A stretch of 64,000 nucleotides of DNA from UBA1535 sp964371035 (GTDB lineage: Bacteria; Bacillota; Clostridia; Tissierellales; Sedimentibacteraceae), in assembly GCA_964371035.1 (NCBI GenBank), contig CAYJLG010000014.1, positions 1 to 64,000 on the forward strand, given 5' to 3'. A program made the position numbers and the translations under genes. A model generated the notes under the pieces. The model was given only the letters and a program-made list of their open reading frames with translations, had not been told where the DNA came from and searched no databases. Each line of letters opens with the position of its first letter. The stretch's first letter is position 1. Positions 16,622 through 24,827 of the stretch are shown one piece after another.

Positions 16622-19231
16622 TCATTTCAAAAATTCTGATAGGTTTTTAAATACCGATACTGCATCAGCGCGTGTAATTTCTTCTTCTGCGTTATAGAAG
16701 ATTTTACCTTCATAATTCATGCTTAAATCACTAATTATTTCAGTTTCAATCAAATAATCTATGGCTTCTTTTACGTAATTGTCTACTTCACCCAAATCTA
16801 CGTATACAAGTTCTTCTTCACTTTTGTATTTTTCTGTATCTATCTTTGAAGATGCGTATTCATAAACCAATAACGCAAATTCTTGCCTAGTCAATTTAAT
16901 ATTTGATTCAATATCGCCAAACAAACTTTCAAAACTATCTTGTATCTCTTTTTCTACATCTAGACTAAGATATTGATCGACTGACAAATCTTCATCACCT
17001 GAATTTTCAATGCTTTTATCAAAATTTCCTAGCATAACCATAGTTTCATTTGCGCTTAGAGTTTCATTTGGGCCAAATTCAGTATCTGTGATACCTCCCA
17101 TTATTTTTTCAGTAATAACGAATTCTACGCTATCAAAAAACCAATCTTCTTTGTCTATGTCTATGAACGGATTATTCCAAGTAGATATCGTTTCTCCATT
17201 TAAGGCTTCTTCGATAGTTTTTCCGTCTACATAAATTTGTTTTAATAAGTCATTTTCTAAAGCAAATTTTGAAGCTTCAGATATTTCAATCCCTTTTAGA
17301 TAATCTTCATAATAATCCTCTACGTTTACATATTCTTTAGTTTTATAATTGTACGCTTTTCCATTTGTGAAAATCTCGTCTTTACTAGCTTCATACACTA
17401 TTTCTTCTGTAAAAAAAGATCCTATTTCTAGGTAACTTTCTTGAATGACAATATTTTCATCTATACTAAACAAATTGTTGCCTAAGTAGAAAGTATCTAG
17501 CGTATCAAATCCCATCAAATATGTTATTGTAGGTAGAAAATCCATATGTCCGCCTGCGACTTCATATGTCCTTGTAAACTCTTCGCCTGCACCTGGAACA
17601 TGAAAAATCATAGGTACATTCATCTGAGTATACCAATCTAATTCATATCCTATAATATCTAAAAATTCTTTTTCAATTTCATCACCAAAACTTAAGCCTC
17701 TGTGATCGCCATAAATAGCAAAAATAGTGTCTTCATACAAGCCTAATTCTTTGTACATGTCAAAAAACTCTGACAACGCATAATCAGCATATCCTATACT
17801 GATCAGGTAATTTCCAATTAATGTGTCTTCATCTTCTTCTTTTAAATCAAATTGTTTAAAACTATCGTCTAAAATAAATGGATGATGATGAGTTAAAGTA
17901 ATCATGAAATTGTAAAATGGCTGTGGTAACTCTTCTATAAATCCAATAGATTGTCTGAAGAACTCTAGATCCGTCAGACCCCATCCCATCCATTCTGTAG
18001 ATTCATAATGATATTCTTGGCTTTCATCAATTCCTGCATAGTACGTATCAAATCCCATGCTTTCATACGCATTTTCTCTATTCCAGAAATCTCTATTATC
18101 ATTCGCATGCATTACCGTTGAGTGGTAGCCTTCCTCTTTTAGCAAAACTGGTAATCCTCTGAAAGTATTGTCTTCAAAGATTGAATATGTAAAGCTTTCT
18201 GGATATCCCATCAATGAATTATTTATAGCAAATTCCGCATCTGAAGTATTTCCTTTTCCTATTTGTTGAAAATAATTAGCAAAATATGCAGAATCTTCTT
18301 TTAGTAAACTGTTTAGAAATGGAGTAACTTCTACGCCGTTATATTCATAATTTAGTACAAAACTTTGAAAAGATTCGAGCTGTATTACAACAAGATTTTT
18401 ACCCTTAGCTATCCCAAAGTCATCCCCTAGCTTTTCCTCCATATATGAATCAGTAAATTCTATGTCTTCTTTTTCTTCTTCAGGTGCAAAATAGTTTTCA
18501 TAAATGTCTGATATATGATACGCAAAAAACTCTTGATTTTTTAAGGATAATGTGAATTCACTATCCTCTCCTATCATAACAATTATTGTGATTATAAGAA
18601 TCATGGCTAATTTAGCCGCATTGTACCTGTTGAACAAAACTTCTATTAATTCTAATGATGCATCTGGCTTATCTGTCTCTGTATCGGTCTTGTCTCTTAA
18701 AACGTCATCGCCTAGTTCTACCTGATTTTCAGCTTCTTCGATATATATTTTTTCAGTTTCATTTTCTTCTGCATTTAAATCTTTAGTCGCCTCTATTTTC
18801 ACCTTTTTAATAAGTTTTAAATTTAACGGTAAAAAAGCTATAAATAGAGCATCTAAAAGTACAATAACATACTCAAATTTCACTATTTGTTTTAAACTTT
18901 CAGAAACATCTCCTAACATGCTCGTTGATTGCAAAAGATTGACAGATAATACATCTCTAAAAAAACTATAATATAAAGTATCTGCAAACATTAAAATACT
19001 CAATATTACATAAATAACTGAAGGTACAAGTTTGTTTTTAAACGATAAAAACAATAATATAACTAAACTGGTAGTAGTTCCTACAATTGCGAAAAAATAT
19101 GAACTCACTTCGATTGAATCATAGAAATACAACAATTTTAAAGGGACTAAAATTATTGTTATTAAACTTATTATTCCATATTTATCAAACCAGTTTTTAG
19201 CTTGATTACTTAATTTTTTTATTATTTCCAT
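16622..19231 (-). CDS. LtaS-like polyglycerolphosphate synthase with C-terminal SLH domains
   Basis: At 869 residues this is longer than ordinary LtaS (about 650). It has five N-terminal membrane helices, an acidic loop, and an extracellular sulfatase-fold domain with NLVVIQLESFQ (metal Glu), GKGNTSDAEFA (nucleophile Thr) and IYGDHRG (metal Asp-His). These residues match enzymes that polymerise glycerol phosphate from phosphatidylglycerol into lipoteichoic acid. After about residue 690 come three SLH-like repeats: DIDKEDWFFDSVEFV, then NIKLTRQEFALLVYEYA and VDNYVKEAIDYLIETEI ending in EEITRADAVSVF. The SLH tail would tether the enzyme to wall polymer. The ATG follows AAGTGGAGCAAAA. Confidence 0.87.
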   Translation of the reverse strand: MEIIKKLSNQAKNWFDKYGIISLITIILVPLKLLYFYDSIEVSSYFFAIVGTTTSLVILLFLSFKNKLVPSVIYVILSILMFADTLYYSFFRDVLSVNLLQSTSMLGDVSESLKQIVKFEYVIVLLDALFIAFLPLNLKLIKKVKIEATKDLNAEENETEKIYIEEAENQVELGDDVLRDKTDTETDKPDASLELIEVLFNRYNAAKLAMILIITIIVMIGEDSEFTLSLKNQEFFAYHISDIYENYFAPEEEKEDIEFTDSYMEEKLGDDFGIAKGKNLVVIQLESFQSFVLNYEYNGVEVTPFLNSLLKEDSAYFANYFQQIGKGNTSDAEFAINNSLMGYPESFTYSIFEDNTFRGLPVLLKEEGYHSTVMHANDNRDFWNRENAYESMGFDTYYAGIDESQEYHYESTEWMGWGLTDLEFFRQSIGFIEELPQPFYNFMITLTHHHPFILDDSFKQFDLKEEDEDTLIGNYLISIGYADYALSEFFDMYKELGLYEDTIFAIYGDHRGLSFGDEIEKEFLDIIGYELDWYTQMNVPMIFHVPGAGEEFTRTYEVAGGHMDFLPTITYLMGFDTLDTFYLGNNLFSIDENIVIQESYLEIGSFFTEEIVYEASKDEIFTNGKAYNYKTKEYVNVEDYYEDYLKGIEISEASKFALENDLLKQIYVDGKTIEEALNGETISTWNNPFIDIDKEDWFFDSVEFVITEKIMGGITDTEFGPNETLSANETMVMLGNFDKSIENSGDEDLSVDQYLSLDVEKEIQDSFESLFGDIESNIKLTRQEFALLVYEYASSKIDTEKYKSEEELVYVDLGEVDNYVKEAIDYLIETEIISDLSMNYEGKIFYNAEEEITRADAVSVFKNLSEFLK

Positions 19232-19288
19232 TTTTGCTCCACTAAAATATATTTAAAACAATATCAATTTAGATTTATATAAATAGTA

Positions 19289-20911
19289 TTAATGTTTATT
19301 ATCTCTATTGAAATACTCTTTAAATATATCTAACATTCCTTCTGGCTTTGAAAAATAATAATCTCTCGCCACATTTCCTTGTGAATCCCAATCTTGTCCA
19401 TCCCACCAAATAGCAACCTTAATTCTATCGTACTCATTAATTTTATTAAGCATGTTTTTTGTCCATGCCAATTTATCACCGCCATTACTCGTAGATCCAA
19501 ATTCTGTAATCATAAGCGGTTGGTTATATTTTTCGACATAGTCGTAGTAAAGATGATCATATAAAGTGTCAAACTCGTTCCACCTCTCACCATATTCATA
19601 GTAATAAGTACCTGTATTATATGCAGTTAATCCTACTATATCAACATATTCATCTCCTGGATAATACATTAATTCATGATTCCAGTTGAAATTTGGAAAT
19701 GACTTTTCGTTTGGATTCCAAACCCATAAAACATTGTCAGCATCTGCATTTTCAAAGAAACTATAAACGTATTTATAAAATTCTCTAAACATAATAGTAT
19801 CTTTAGAAGTATTATAAGATGAATACGGACACCAATCACCGTTCATTTCATTTCCGAGCCTAAACATTACAGGATGACCAAAATCAGCTACAATTTCCGC
19901 ATATTCTGTTAAAAATTCATCATATTCTCCGTTTAATACATCATATACCACATTTCCTGAATCTAGCCACGAAGTTTGGAGTGTCAATTCTAAAATCTTA
20001 CCTTCTGCATATGATGTTTCAAGCCTTTGCTCTAAACTATGTGCCATCTCATCTTTTTCAAATTTTGTATATATGAGCATTATAGGAAATTCATAGCCAA
20101 TATACTCTTCATATCCATTGATTATATCAAACTCGAAATAGTTAGAAGTATATTCGAAAATTCCCCAAGTTAGTTCCGCATCTTCTGAATAGTATTTGTT
20201 GTAGAAATCTACTGTTTCTTCATTGAGTCCTTTGTCTTCGATAGGAATAACTTTGCTCTTAAAAGATACTGCATCTACTGTAGGTTCAAATGTGTTAAAA
20301 CTATTTGCAAAGTATTCGTATAAATCTTTGTCTCCTGATATCGGAGTTGCAGATTTTATAAAAATAGTATATCCGTAGTCGCCTTCTTTAATCTCCATGC
20401 AAATATAATGATTTTTATCATTTTCTACTCTAGATAGTTTTTCTCTTGTCCAAGCTGTAATTTGAACAGATCTACCATTCAAAATTAATGTTTTCTCAAA
20501 ATCTAGACTGTGATCATATCTGTTGTTTAAAAATTCATTTGAATAGTTTACATAAGTGTGGTGGCTTACATTACGTAAGCTTTGTTTGTATATCTCAACT
20601 ATAAGGTCTTCACTATAAAGTGATGTTCCGATCTCAGAGTATGTCATGTCTACTTCTAAATCTTTATCGACTAATAAACTGTACCCATCGACATAGTTTG
20701 TAAAAGTATTGTATTCTTCTCCGTGTTCTAACTTATACTGATCGTCATAAGTGATGACTTGATTTTCTTCGATTTCTTCTACAGTTTGTTCTATATATGT
20801 TTCGTAATTGTTCAATGAGTCTAAAATTTCGTAGTTGCTAGGGCTTTGTGGCAAAACTGTTTCTAATAATACTCCCATCGTAGTTAGTATTAATAATGGT
20901 GCTGATTTCAT
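19289..20911 (-). CDS. Glycoside hydrolase family 26-like endo-mannanase
   Basis: The 540-residue protein has a GH26-type TIM barrel in its second half: FRLGNEMNGDWCPY carries the acid/base Glu, NVLWVWNPNEKS follows, and PLMITEFGSTSNGG carries the nucleophile Glu. GH26 enzymes usually cut beta-1,4-mannan. A hydrophobic N-terminus (residues 3-20) looks like a signal peptide or anchor, and residues 40-260 form an unassigned extracellular region rich in Asp, Glu and Tyr. It lies between murI and the LtaS-SLH gene in one minus-strand run, so it may trim a self-made wall glycan rather than digest plant mannan. The ATG follows AAAAGGATGGAAT. Confidence 0.82.
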   Translation of the reverse strand: MKSAPLLILTTMGVLLETVLPQSPSNYEILDSLNNYETYIEQTVEEIEENQVITYDDQYKLEHGEEYNTFTNYVDGYSLLVDKDLEVDMTYSEIGTSLYSEDLIVEIYKQSLRNVSHHTYVNYSNEFLNNRYDHSLDFEKTLILNGRSVQITAWTREKLSRVENDKNHYICMEIKEGDYGYTIFIKSATPISGDKDLYEYFANSFNTFEPTVDAVSFKSKVIPIEDKGLNEETVDFYNKYYSEDAELTWGIFEYTSNYFEFDIINGYEEYIGYEFPIMLIYTKFEKDEMAHSLEQRLETSYAEGKILELTLQTSWLDSGNVVYDVLNGEYDEFLTEYAEIVADFGHPVMFRLGNEMNGDWCPYSSYNTSKDTIMFREFYKYVYSFFENADADNVLWVWNPNEKSFPNFNWNHELMYYPGDEYVDIVGLTAYNTGTYYYEYGERWNEFDTLYDHLYYDYVEKYNQPLMITEFGSTSNGGDKLAWTKNMLNKINEYDRIKVAIWWDGQDWDSQGNVARDYYFSKPEGMLDIFKEYFNRDNKH

Positions 20912-20927
20912 ATTCCATCCTTTTAAA

Positions 20928-21710
20928 TTAATATTTGTTATTCATAAGTGTTTCAACTATTTTATCAAAAATTTTATCATCACTTGAATTTTTAAAAATT
21001 ATGTTTCCTTCTATTTCAGAAAGTTTTAGGTCTTCACGCGAATTCAGAATGTTTTTAAGATTAAGAGAAGTTCCTAAGTTACCGTCAATTATTTTAACAT
21101 TTTCTCCTAATAGTTCGCTAATAGTTTTTCTAAAAAAAACAAAATGTGTACATCCTAGCACTATGCTATCAATCTTTTCATTAGAAATATTGAAAAGATA
21201 CTCACTAAGTGTTTCTTTAACCATTTTTTTATCATCTAAAAAGTTGTTTTCTACTATTTCAACTAATTTCGGACAAGGTATTTTGATAATATTATTATCA
21301 AAGCTGTATTTTTCCATAAGGTTTTTAAATTTTTCTTCATTTAAAGTAAGTTCTGTTGCCATTACAACAATATTATTATTGCTCTTTTGATGTGCGGCTA
21401 CTTTAAGCGCAGGTTCCATGCCAACAATTGGTATGTTTTGGTATTTTTCTCTTAATAGATTTACGGCTACACTAGTAGCAGTATTGCAAGCTATTACTAT
21501 TGCTTTAACGCCATTTTGCAACAAAAAATCACATATATTTTCGCATCTTTTAACTATCGCTTCCTTATTTTTCGTCCCATAAGGAGCATACAAAGAATCT
21601 CCAAAATAAATGTAATCTTCATTGGGCATTATTGACTTTAATTCTTTTAAAACACTTATGCCACCCATACCAGAGTCAAAAACTCCTATGGGTCTATCAA
21701 AATTTAACAT
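20928..21710 (-). CDS. murI: Glutamate racemase
   Basis: This 260-residue enzyme interconverts L- and D-glutamate for peptidoglycan. The substrate loop is GVFDSGMGGISVL, the first catalytic cysteine is in VIACNTATS near residue 72 and the second in VLGCTHFVFF near residue 185; both are intact. The length is typical. It heads the minus-strand envelope run with 16 bases to the GH26 gene, and its own promoter is visible at 21839-21867, leaving a leader of roughly 125 bases. Confidence 0.95.
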   Translation of the reverse strand: MLNFDRPIGVFDSGMGGISVLKELKSIMPNEDYIYFGDSLYAPYGTKNKEAIVKRCENICDFLLQNGVKAIVIACNTATSVAVNLLREKYQNIPIVGMEPALKVAAHQKSNNNIVVMATELTLNEEKFKNLMEKYSFDNNIIKIPCPKLVEIVENNFLDDKKMVKETLSEYLFNISNEKIDSIVLGCTHFVFFRKTISELLGENVKIIDGNLGTSLNLKNILNSREDLKLSEIEGNIIFKNSSDDKIFDKIVETLMNNKY

Positions 21711-21838
21711 TATTTACCTCTATACCCAAGGTGTTTGAAAAATCAATATATCTATTTCCATTTCACATTGGAACATTTTAAAAATTAAATATATATTATT
21801 AGAGTTTTACGTTTAAAAAATTTTTTTACAGTAAATAG

Positions 21839-21867
21839 ATGATACAAAAAAATAAGCAAATTGTCAA
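21839..21867 (-). promoter_or_regulatory. Sigma-A promoter of murI
   Basis: On the minus strand TTGACA (21862-21867) and TATCAT (21839-21844) are 17 bases apart, pointing toward murI. Confidence 0.75.
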
Positions 21868-21907
21868 GATAAATTAGATTTTCAACTGTTTTTTACGGCT
21901 AATTTTC

Positions 21908-22154
21908 GTTATTATTCACAGTCGATTTCTGGAATAAATAAGCAAAAAATAATAAAATATGGAAGCCTTATGGATATTGGATTAAGTTGTGTGCAGTTTT
22001 GTGAGCGCTTTAGTCATCTTATGGCTTAGCCCTAAAAATATACTGCGTTATGACTTTGCGAATAAAACTAAACCTTACAACTTCCCAATTGGAGCACCAG
22101 CGACATATTTTATTTTTTTCCTTTGGGGTACATATGTTAACTGTGAATTGTAAC
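21908..22154 (+). repeat. Dispersed modular repeat, copy 1 (247 bp, A-B-A' form)
   Basis: This non-coding element lies between the divergent murI and mntP promoters. It begins GTTATTATTCACAGT and ends ACTGTGAATTGTAAC, inverted ends with 13 of 15 bases alike. Further inward, AAAAAATAATAAAATATG near the left end is repeated inverted near the right end, and so is a block ATTGG..AAGTTGT. The flanks carry an identical 8-base TAATTTTC at 21900-21907 and 22155-22162, as expected for a target-site duplication. It is nearly the same as copy 4 (37955-38201), also 247 bp, and shares its ends with copies 2 and 3. No ORF is conserved among the copies. Confidence 0.85.
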
Positions 22155-22171
22155 TAATTTTCATAAAAATA

Positions 22172-22200
22172 TTGCCTTAAAAACAGATGCATGTTATAAT
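22172..22200 (+). promoter_or_regulatory. Sigma-A promoter of mntP
   Basis: TTGCCT (22172-22177) and TATAAT (22195-22200) are 17 bases apart, 18 bases beyond the end of repeat copy 1. A short dyad ATGG...CCAT follows at about 22211-22225. No yybP-ykoY-type riboswitch was recognised in the leader. Confidence 0.75.
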
Positions 22201-22263
22201 TGCTTGCAATATGGTGGTATGCCATGAATGATTAATTAATAACATATGATATAGGGAGAAAAC

Positions 22264-22818
22264 ATGGGTATTTTTGAAATTTTTGCAATTTCTTTAAGTT
22301 TAGCTATGGATGCTTTTGCAGTATCAATTTGCAAAGGTCTTTCGATAAGAAAAATGAACTGGAAAAATGCAATTGTAACAGGTGCATATTTTGGAAGTTT
22401 TCAGGCGATAATGCCTGTTCTAGGATTTTATTTAGGTGTACAATTTGAAGCGCTGATTACGTCTGTTGATCATTGGATTGTTTTTGTTTTATTGTTAATT
22501 ATAGGTGGCAATATGATTAAAGAATCTCGCTCTGAATGTGATAACTTAAATGATTCGTTTGACTTTAAAACTATGCTACCTTTAGCTGTTGCTACAAGTA
22601 TTGATGCAATGGCTGTAGGTATAACTTTTGCCTGTCTTGACGTAAACATCATACCTGCAGCATTAACGATAGGGATTATAACATTCTTATGTGGAACTGT
22701 CGGAGTAAAGATTGGGAATGCTTTTGGATTGAAATATAAATCTAAAGCAGAGTTTGCTGGTGGTGTTGTGCTGATTTTAATAGGTACAAGAATTTTATTG
22801 GAACAGTTGCTTTTTTAA
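22264..22818 (+). CDS. mntP: Manganese efflux pump MntP
   Basis: This 184-residue, six-helix membrane protein of the MntP (YebN/DUF204) family exports Mn2+. Two homologous halves each carry an Asp-rich helix: SLAMDAFAVSICKG near residue 15 and ATSIDAMAVGITFA near residue 105, the conserved acidic residues of the transport path. The ATG follows ATAGGGAGAAAAC. It stands alone, with a clear promoter upstream and a shared terminator downstream. Family identity is secure, and the metal is inferred from the family. Confidence 0.94.
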   Translation: MGIFEIFAISLSLAMDAFAVSICKGLSIRKMNWKNAIVTGAYFGSFQAIMPVLGFYLGVQFEALITSVDHWIVFVLLLIIGGNMIKESRSECDNLNDSFDFKTMLPLAVATSIDAMAVGITFACLDVNIIPAALTIGIITFLCGTVGVKIGNAFGLKYKSKAEFAGGVVLILIGTRILLEQLLF

Positions 22819-22868
22819 TTAACAAAAGTTATGTAAAAGCAATCTCTGAAAAATGTATTCATTGTTAA

Positions 22869-22908
22869 AAATGGGTTGTATCACTATGCTTAGTGATACA
22901 ACCCATTT
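22869..22908. terminator. Bidirectional terminator between mntP and the ABC exporter genes
   Basis: A perfect 18-base stem (22869-22886 with 22891-22908) closes a TGCT tetraloop, with A/T tails on both sides. Confidence 0.92.
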
Positions 22909-22913
22909 CTTTA

Positions 22914-24827
22914 TCAAACTTTTGAAAACTGACTGTTGTATAAGTTGGCGTAAAATCCTGCTTTTTTCATTAGTTCTTCATGATTACCTTGTTCTATAAC
23001 ATCACCTTTATCTAAAACTAAAATTCTGTCTGCATTTTTAATTGTCGAGAGTCTGTGTGCAATAACAAAACTAGTTCTTCCTTCCATCAAATTATCCATG
23101 GCTTTTTGTATAAGTGTTTCTGTTCTAGTATCAACAGAGCTTGTAGCTTCATCTAGAATCAGAATTTTCGGATCAGCAAGTATTGCCCTGGCAATAGTCA
23201 AAAGTTGTTTTTGTCCTTGTGAAACATTTCCTGCCTCTTCGTTTAATATCATGTCGTATCCATCTGGTAGCGTTCTTACAAAGTGGTCGACTTGTGCAGC
23301 TTTTGCAGCTTCAATAACTTGTTCTTTAGTCGCAGATCTATTCCCATATTTTATGTTGTCTTCGATAGATCCATTGTACAACCAAGTATCTTGCAAAACC
23401 ATACCAAATGCACTTCTAAGTTCATCTCGTTCAAAATCTTTGATGTTGTATCCATCTATTAATATTTCTCCGCCATTAATATCATAAAATCTCATCAATA
23501 ACTTAACTATAGTAGTTTTTCCTGCACCCGTAGGTCCAACTATTGCGATTTTTTCACCTGGTTTTATACTTGACGTGAAGTCATTAATAATAGTATTGCC
23601 TTCAACATATCCAAAGTTCACATTTTTAAATTCAACACTTCCATCAATTACTACATCAGTATCGTTTGATTTATCGTCATGTCGTCTAATAGTATGTGCG
23701 TTAGCAATCTCTGGAACTTCTTCTTCGCTTTCTAAAAATTCAAAAATTCTCTCTGATGCTGCAATAATTATCTGGAATACATTTGATATTTGAGATAATT
23801 GTGCTATCGGCTGGTTGAATTGTCTTACGTATTGCAAAAACGATTGAATTTCACCTACACTTACAGCTCCCATTGATGCCAAATATCCACCTAAAATACA
23901 AACTCCTACATATCCAAGATTTCCAATAAATGACATTACAGGCATCATCAAACCAGACATAAAGTTTGCTTTCCACGCTGATTCGTATAAAATTTTATTG
24001 CTTTCTTCAAACTCTTCTAAAGATTTTTCCTGCCCATTAAACGCTTTTACGATATTGTGACAGCTATAGTTTTCTTCGACAAGTCCGTTTACTTTTCCTA
24101 AATATTTTTGTTGATTTTTAAAGAACTTTTGAGATCGCTTAACAATGTTAACTACTATCAATCCTGATAATGGAAGTGTAATTAATGCTACTATCGTCAT
24201 CTGCCAACTTATGCTAAACATCATGTACAATATACCTATAACAGTCGCAGTTGAGCTTATAAGCTGTCTTATTCCCATGTTGAAGTTTTGAGTTATAGAG
24301 TCAACATCGTTTGTAATTCTTGATAATACTTCTCCGTTTGTCGTATTGTCGTAATACGAAAATGGTAATCTATGTATTTTTTTAATCAAGTCATCTCTCA
24401 TTCGATAACCGATTTTTGTAGATACAAAAGACATTATCAAACCTTGTGTGCCTGATAAAATTAAACTTGCAACGTAAAGAGCTAATAAGAACAACAAGAT
24501 TTCCCCTATAGCAACAAAATCTATGCTACCTGTTCCAGCAATTTGAGCCATTATGCCATCAAACAATACATCTGTTGCATTACCTAATATTTTAGGTCCT
24601 ACAATGGCAAAAACTGTTGAAGCAATAGTAACTATAATAGCTATTAGAATTGCTATTTTGTATGCTCCTAGATATTTGAGGAGTTTTTTCAATGTTCCTT
24701 TGAAATCTTTAGCTTTTTCAGCAGCCATTCCAATGCCTGGGCCTCCTGGTCCTCTTTTAGGTCCTCCTGATTTTTGCATATCTGCAGAAGAACTACTAAA
24801 ATTATTTTTTGTATTTTTATCACTCAT
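22914..24827 (-). CDS. ABC exporter half-transporter, catalytic-site subunit
   Basis: The 637-residue half-transporter has six membrane helices followed by an ATPase domain. Walker A is GPTGAGKT, the Q-loop is LQDTWLYNG and Walker B is ILILDEATSSVD with the catalytic Glu, but the signature is VSQGQKQ instead of LSGGQ. A glycine/proline-rich soluble N-terminus (GGPKRGPGGPG) precedes TM1. It pairs with the neighbour gene, whose signature is normal but whose Walker B Glu is Asp, so the two form a heterodimer with one consensus and one degenerate ATP site, as in BmrCD-like exporters. The ATG at 24827 is preferred to a TTG two codons earlier because AGGAGG sits nine bases away. It overlaps the upstream gene. 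Confidence 0.92.
   Translation of the reverse strand: MSDKNTKNNFSSSSADMQKSGGPKRGPGGPGIGMAAEKAKDFKGTLKKLLKYLGAYKIAILIAIIVTIASTVFAIVGPKILGNATDVLFDGIMAQIAGTGSIDFVAIGEILLFLLALYVASLILSGTQGLIMSFVSTKIGYRMRDDLIKKIHRLPFSYYDNTTNGEVLSRITNDVDSITQNFNMGIRQLISSTATVIGILYMMFSISWQMTIVALITLPLSGLIVVNIVKRSQKFFKNQQKYLGKVNGLVEENYSCHNIVKAFNGQEKSLEEFEESNKILYESAWKANFMSGLMMPVMSFIGNLGYVGVCILGGYLASMGAVSVGEIQSFLQYVRQFNQPIAQLSQISNVFQIIIAASERIFEFLESEEEVPEIANAHTIRRHDDKSNDTDVVIDGSVEFKNVNFGYVEGNTIINDFTSSIKPGEKIAIVGPTGAGKTTIVKLLMRFYDINGGEILIDGYNIKDFERDELRSAFGMVLQDTWLYNGSIEDNIKYGNRSATKEQVIEAAKAAQVDHFVRTLPDGYDMILNEEAGNVSQGQKQLLTIARAILADPKILILDEATSSVDTRTETLIQKAMDNLMEGRTSFVIAHRLSTIKNADRILVLDKGDVIEQGNHEELMKKAGFYANLYNSQFSKV

Noticed and set aside
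22141..22263. Possible manganese (yybP-ykoY) riboswitch before mntP
   Set aside because: The leader between promoter and ATG is only about 60 bases and lacks the conserved loops of that riboswitch.
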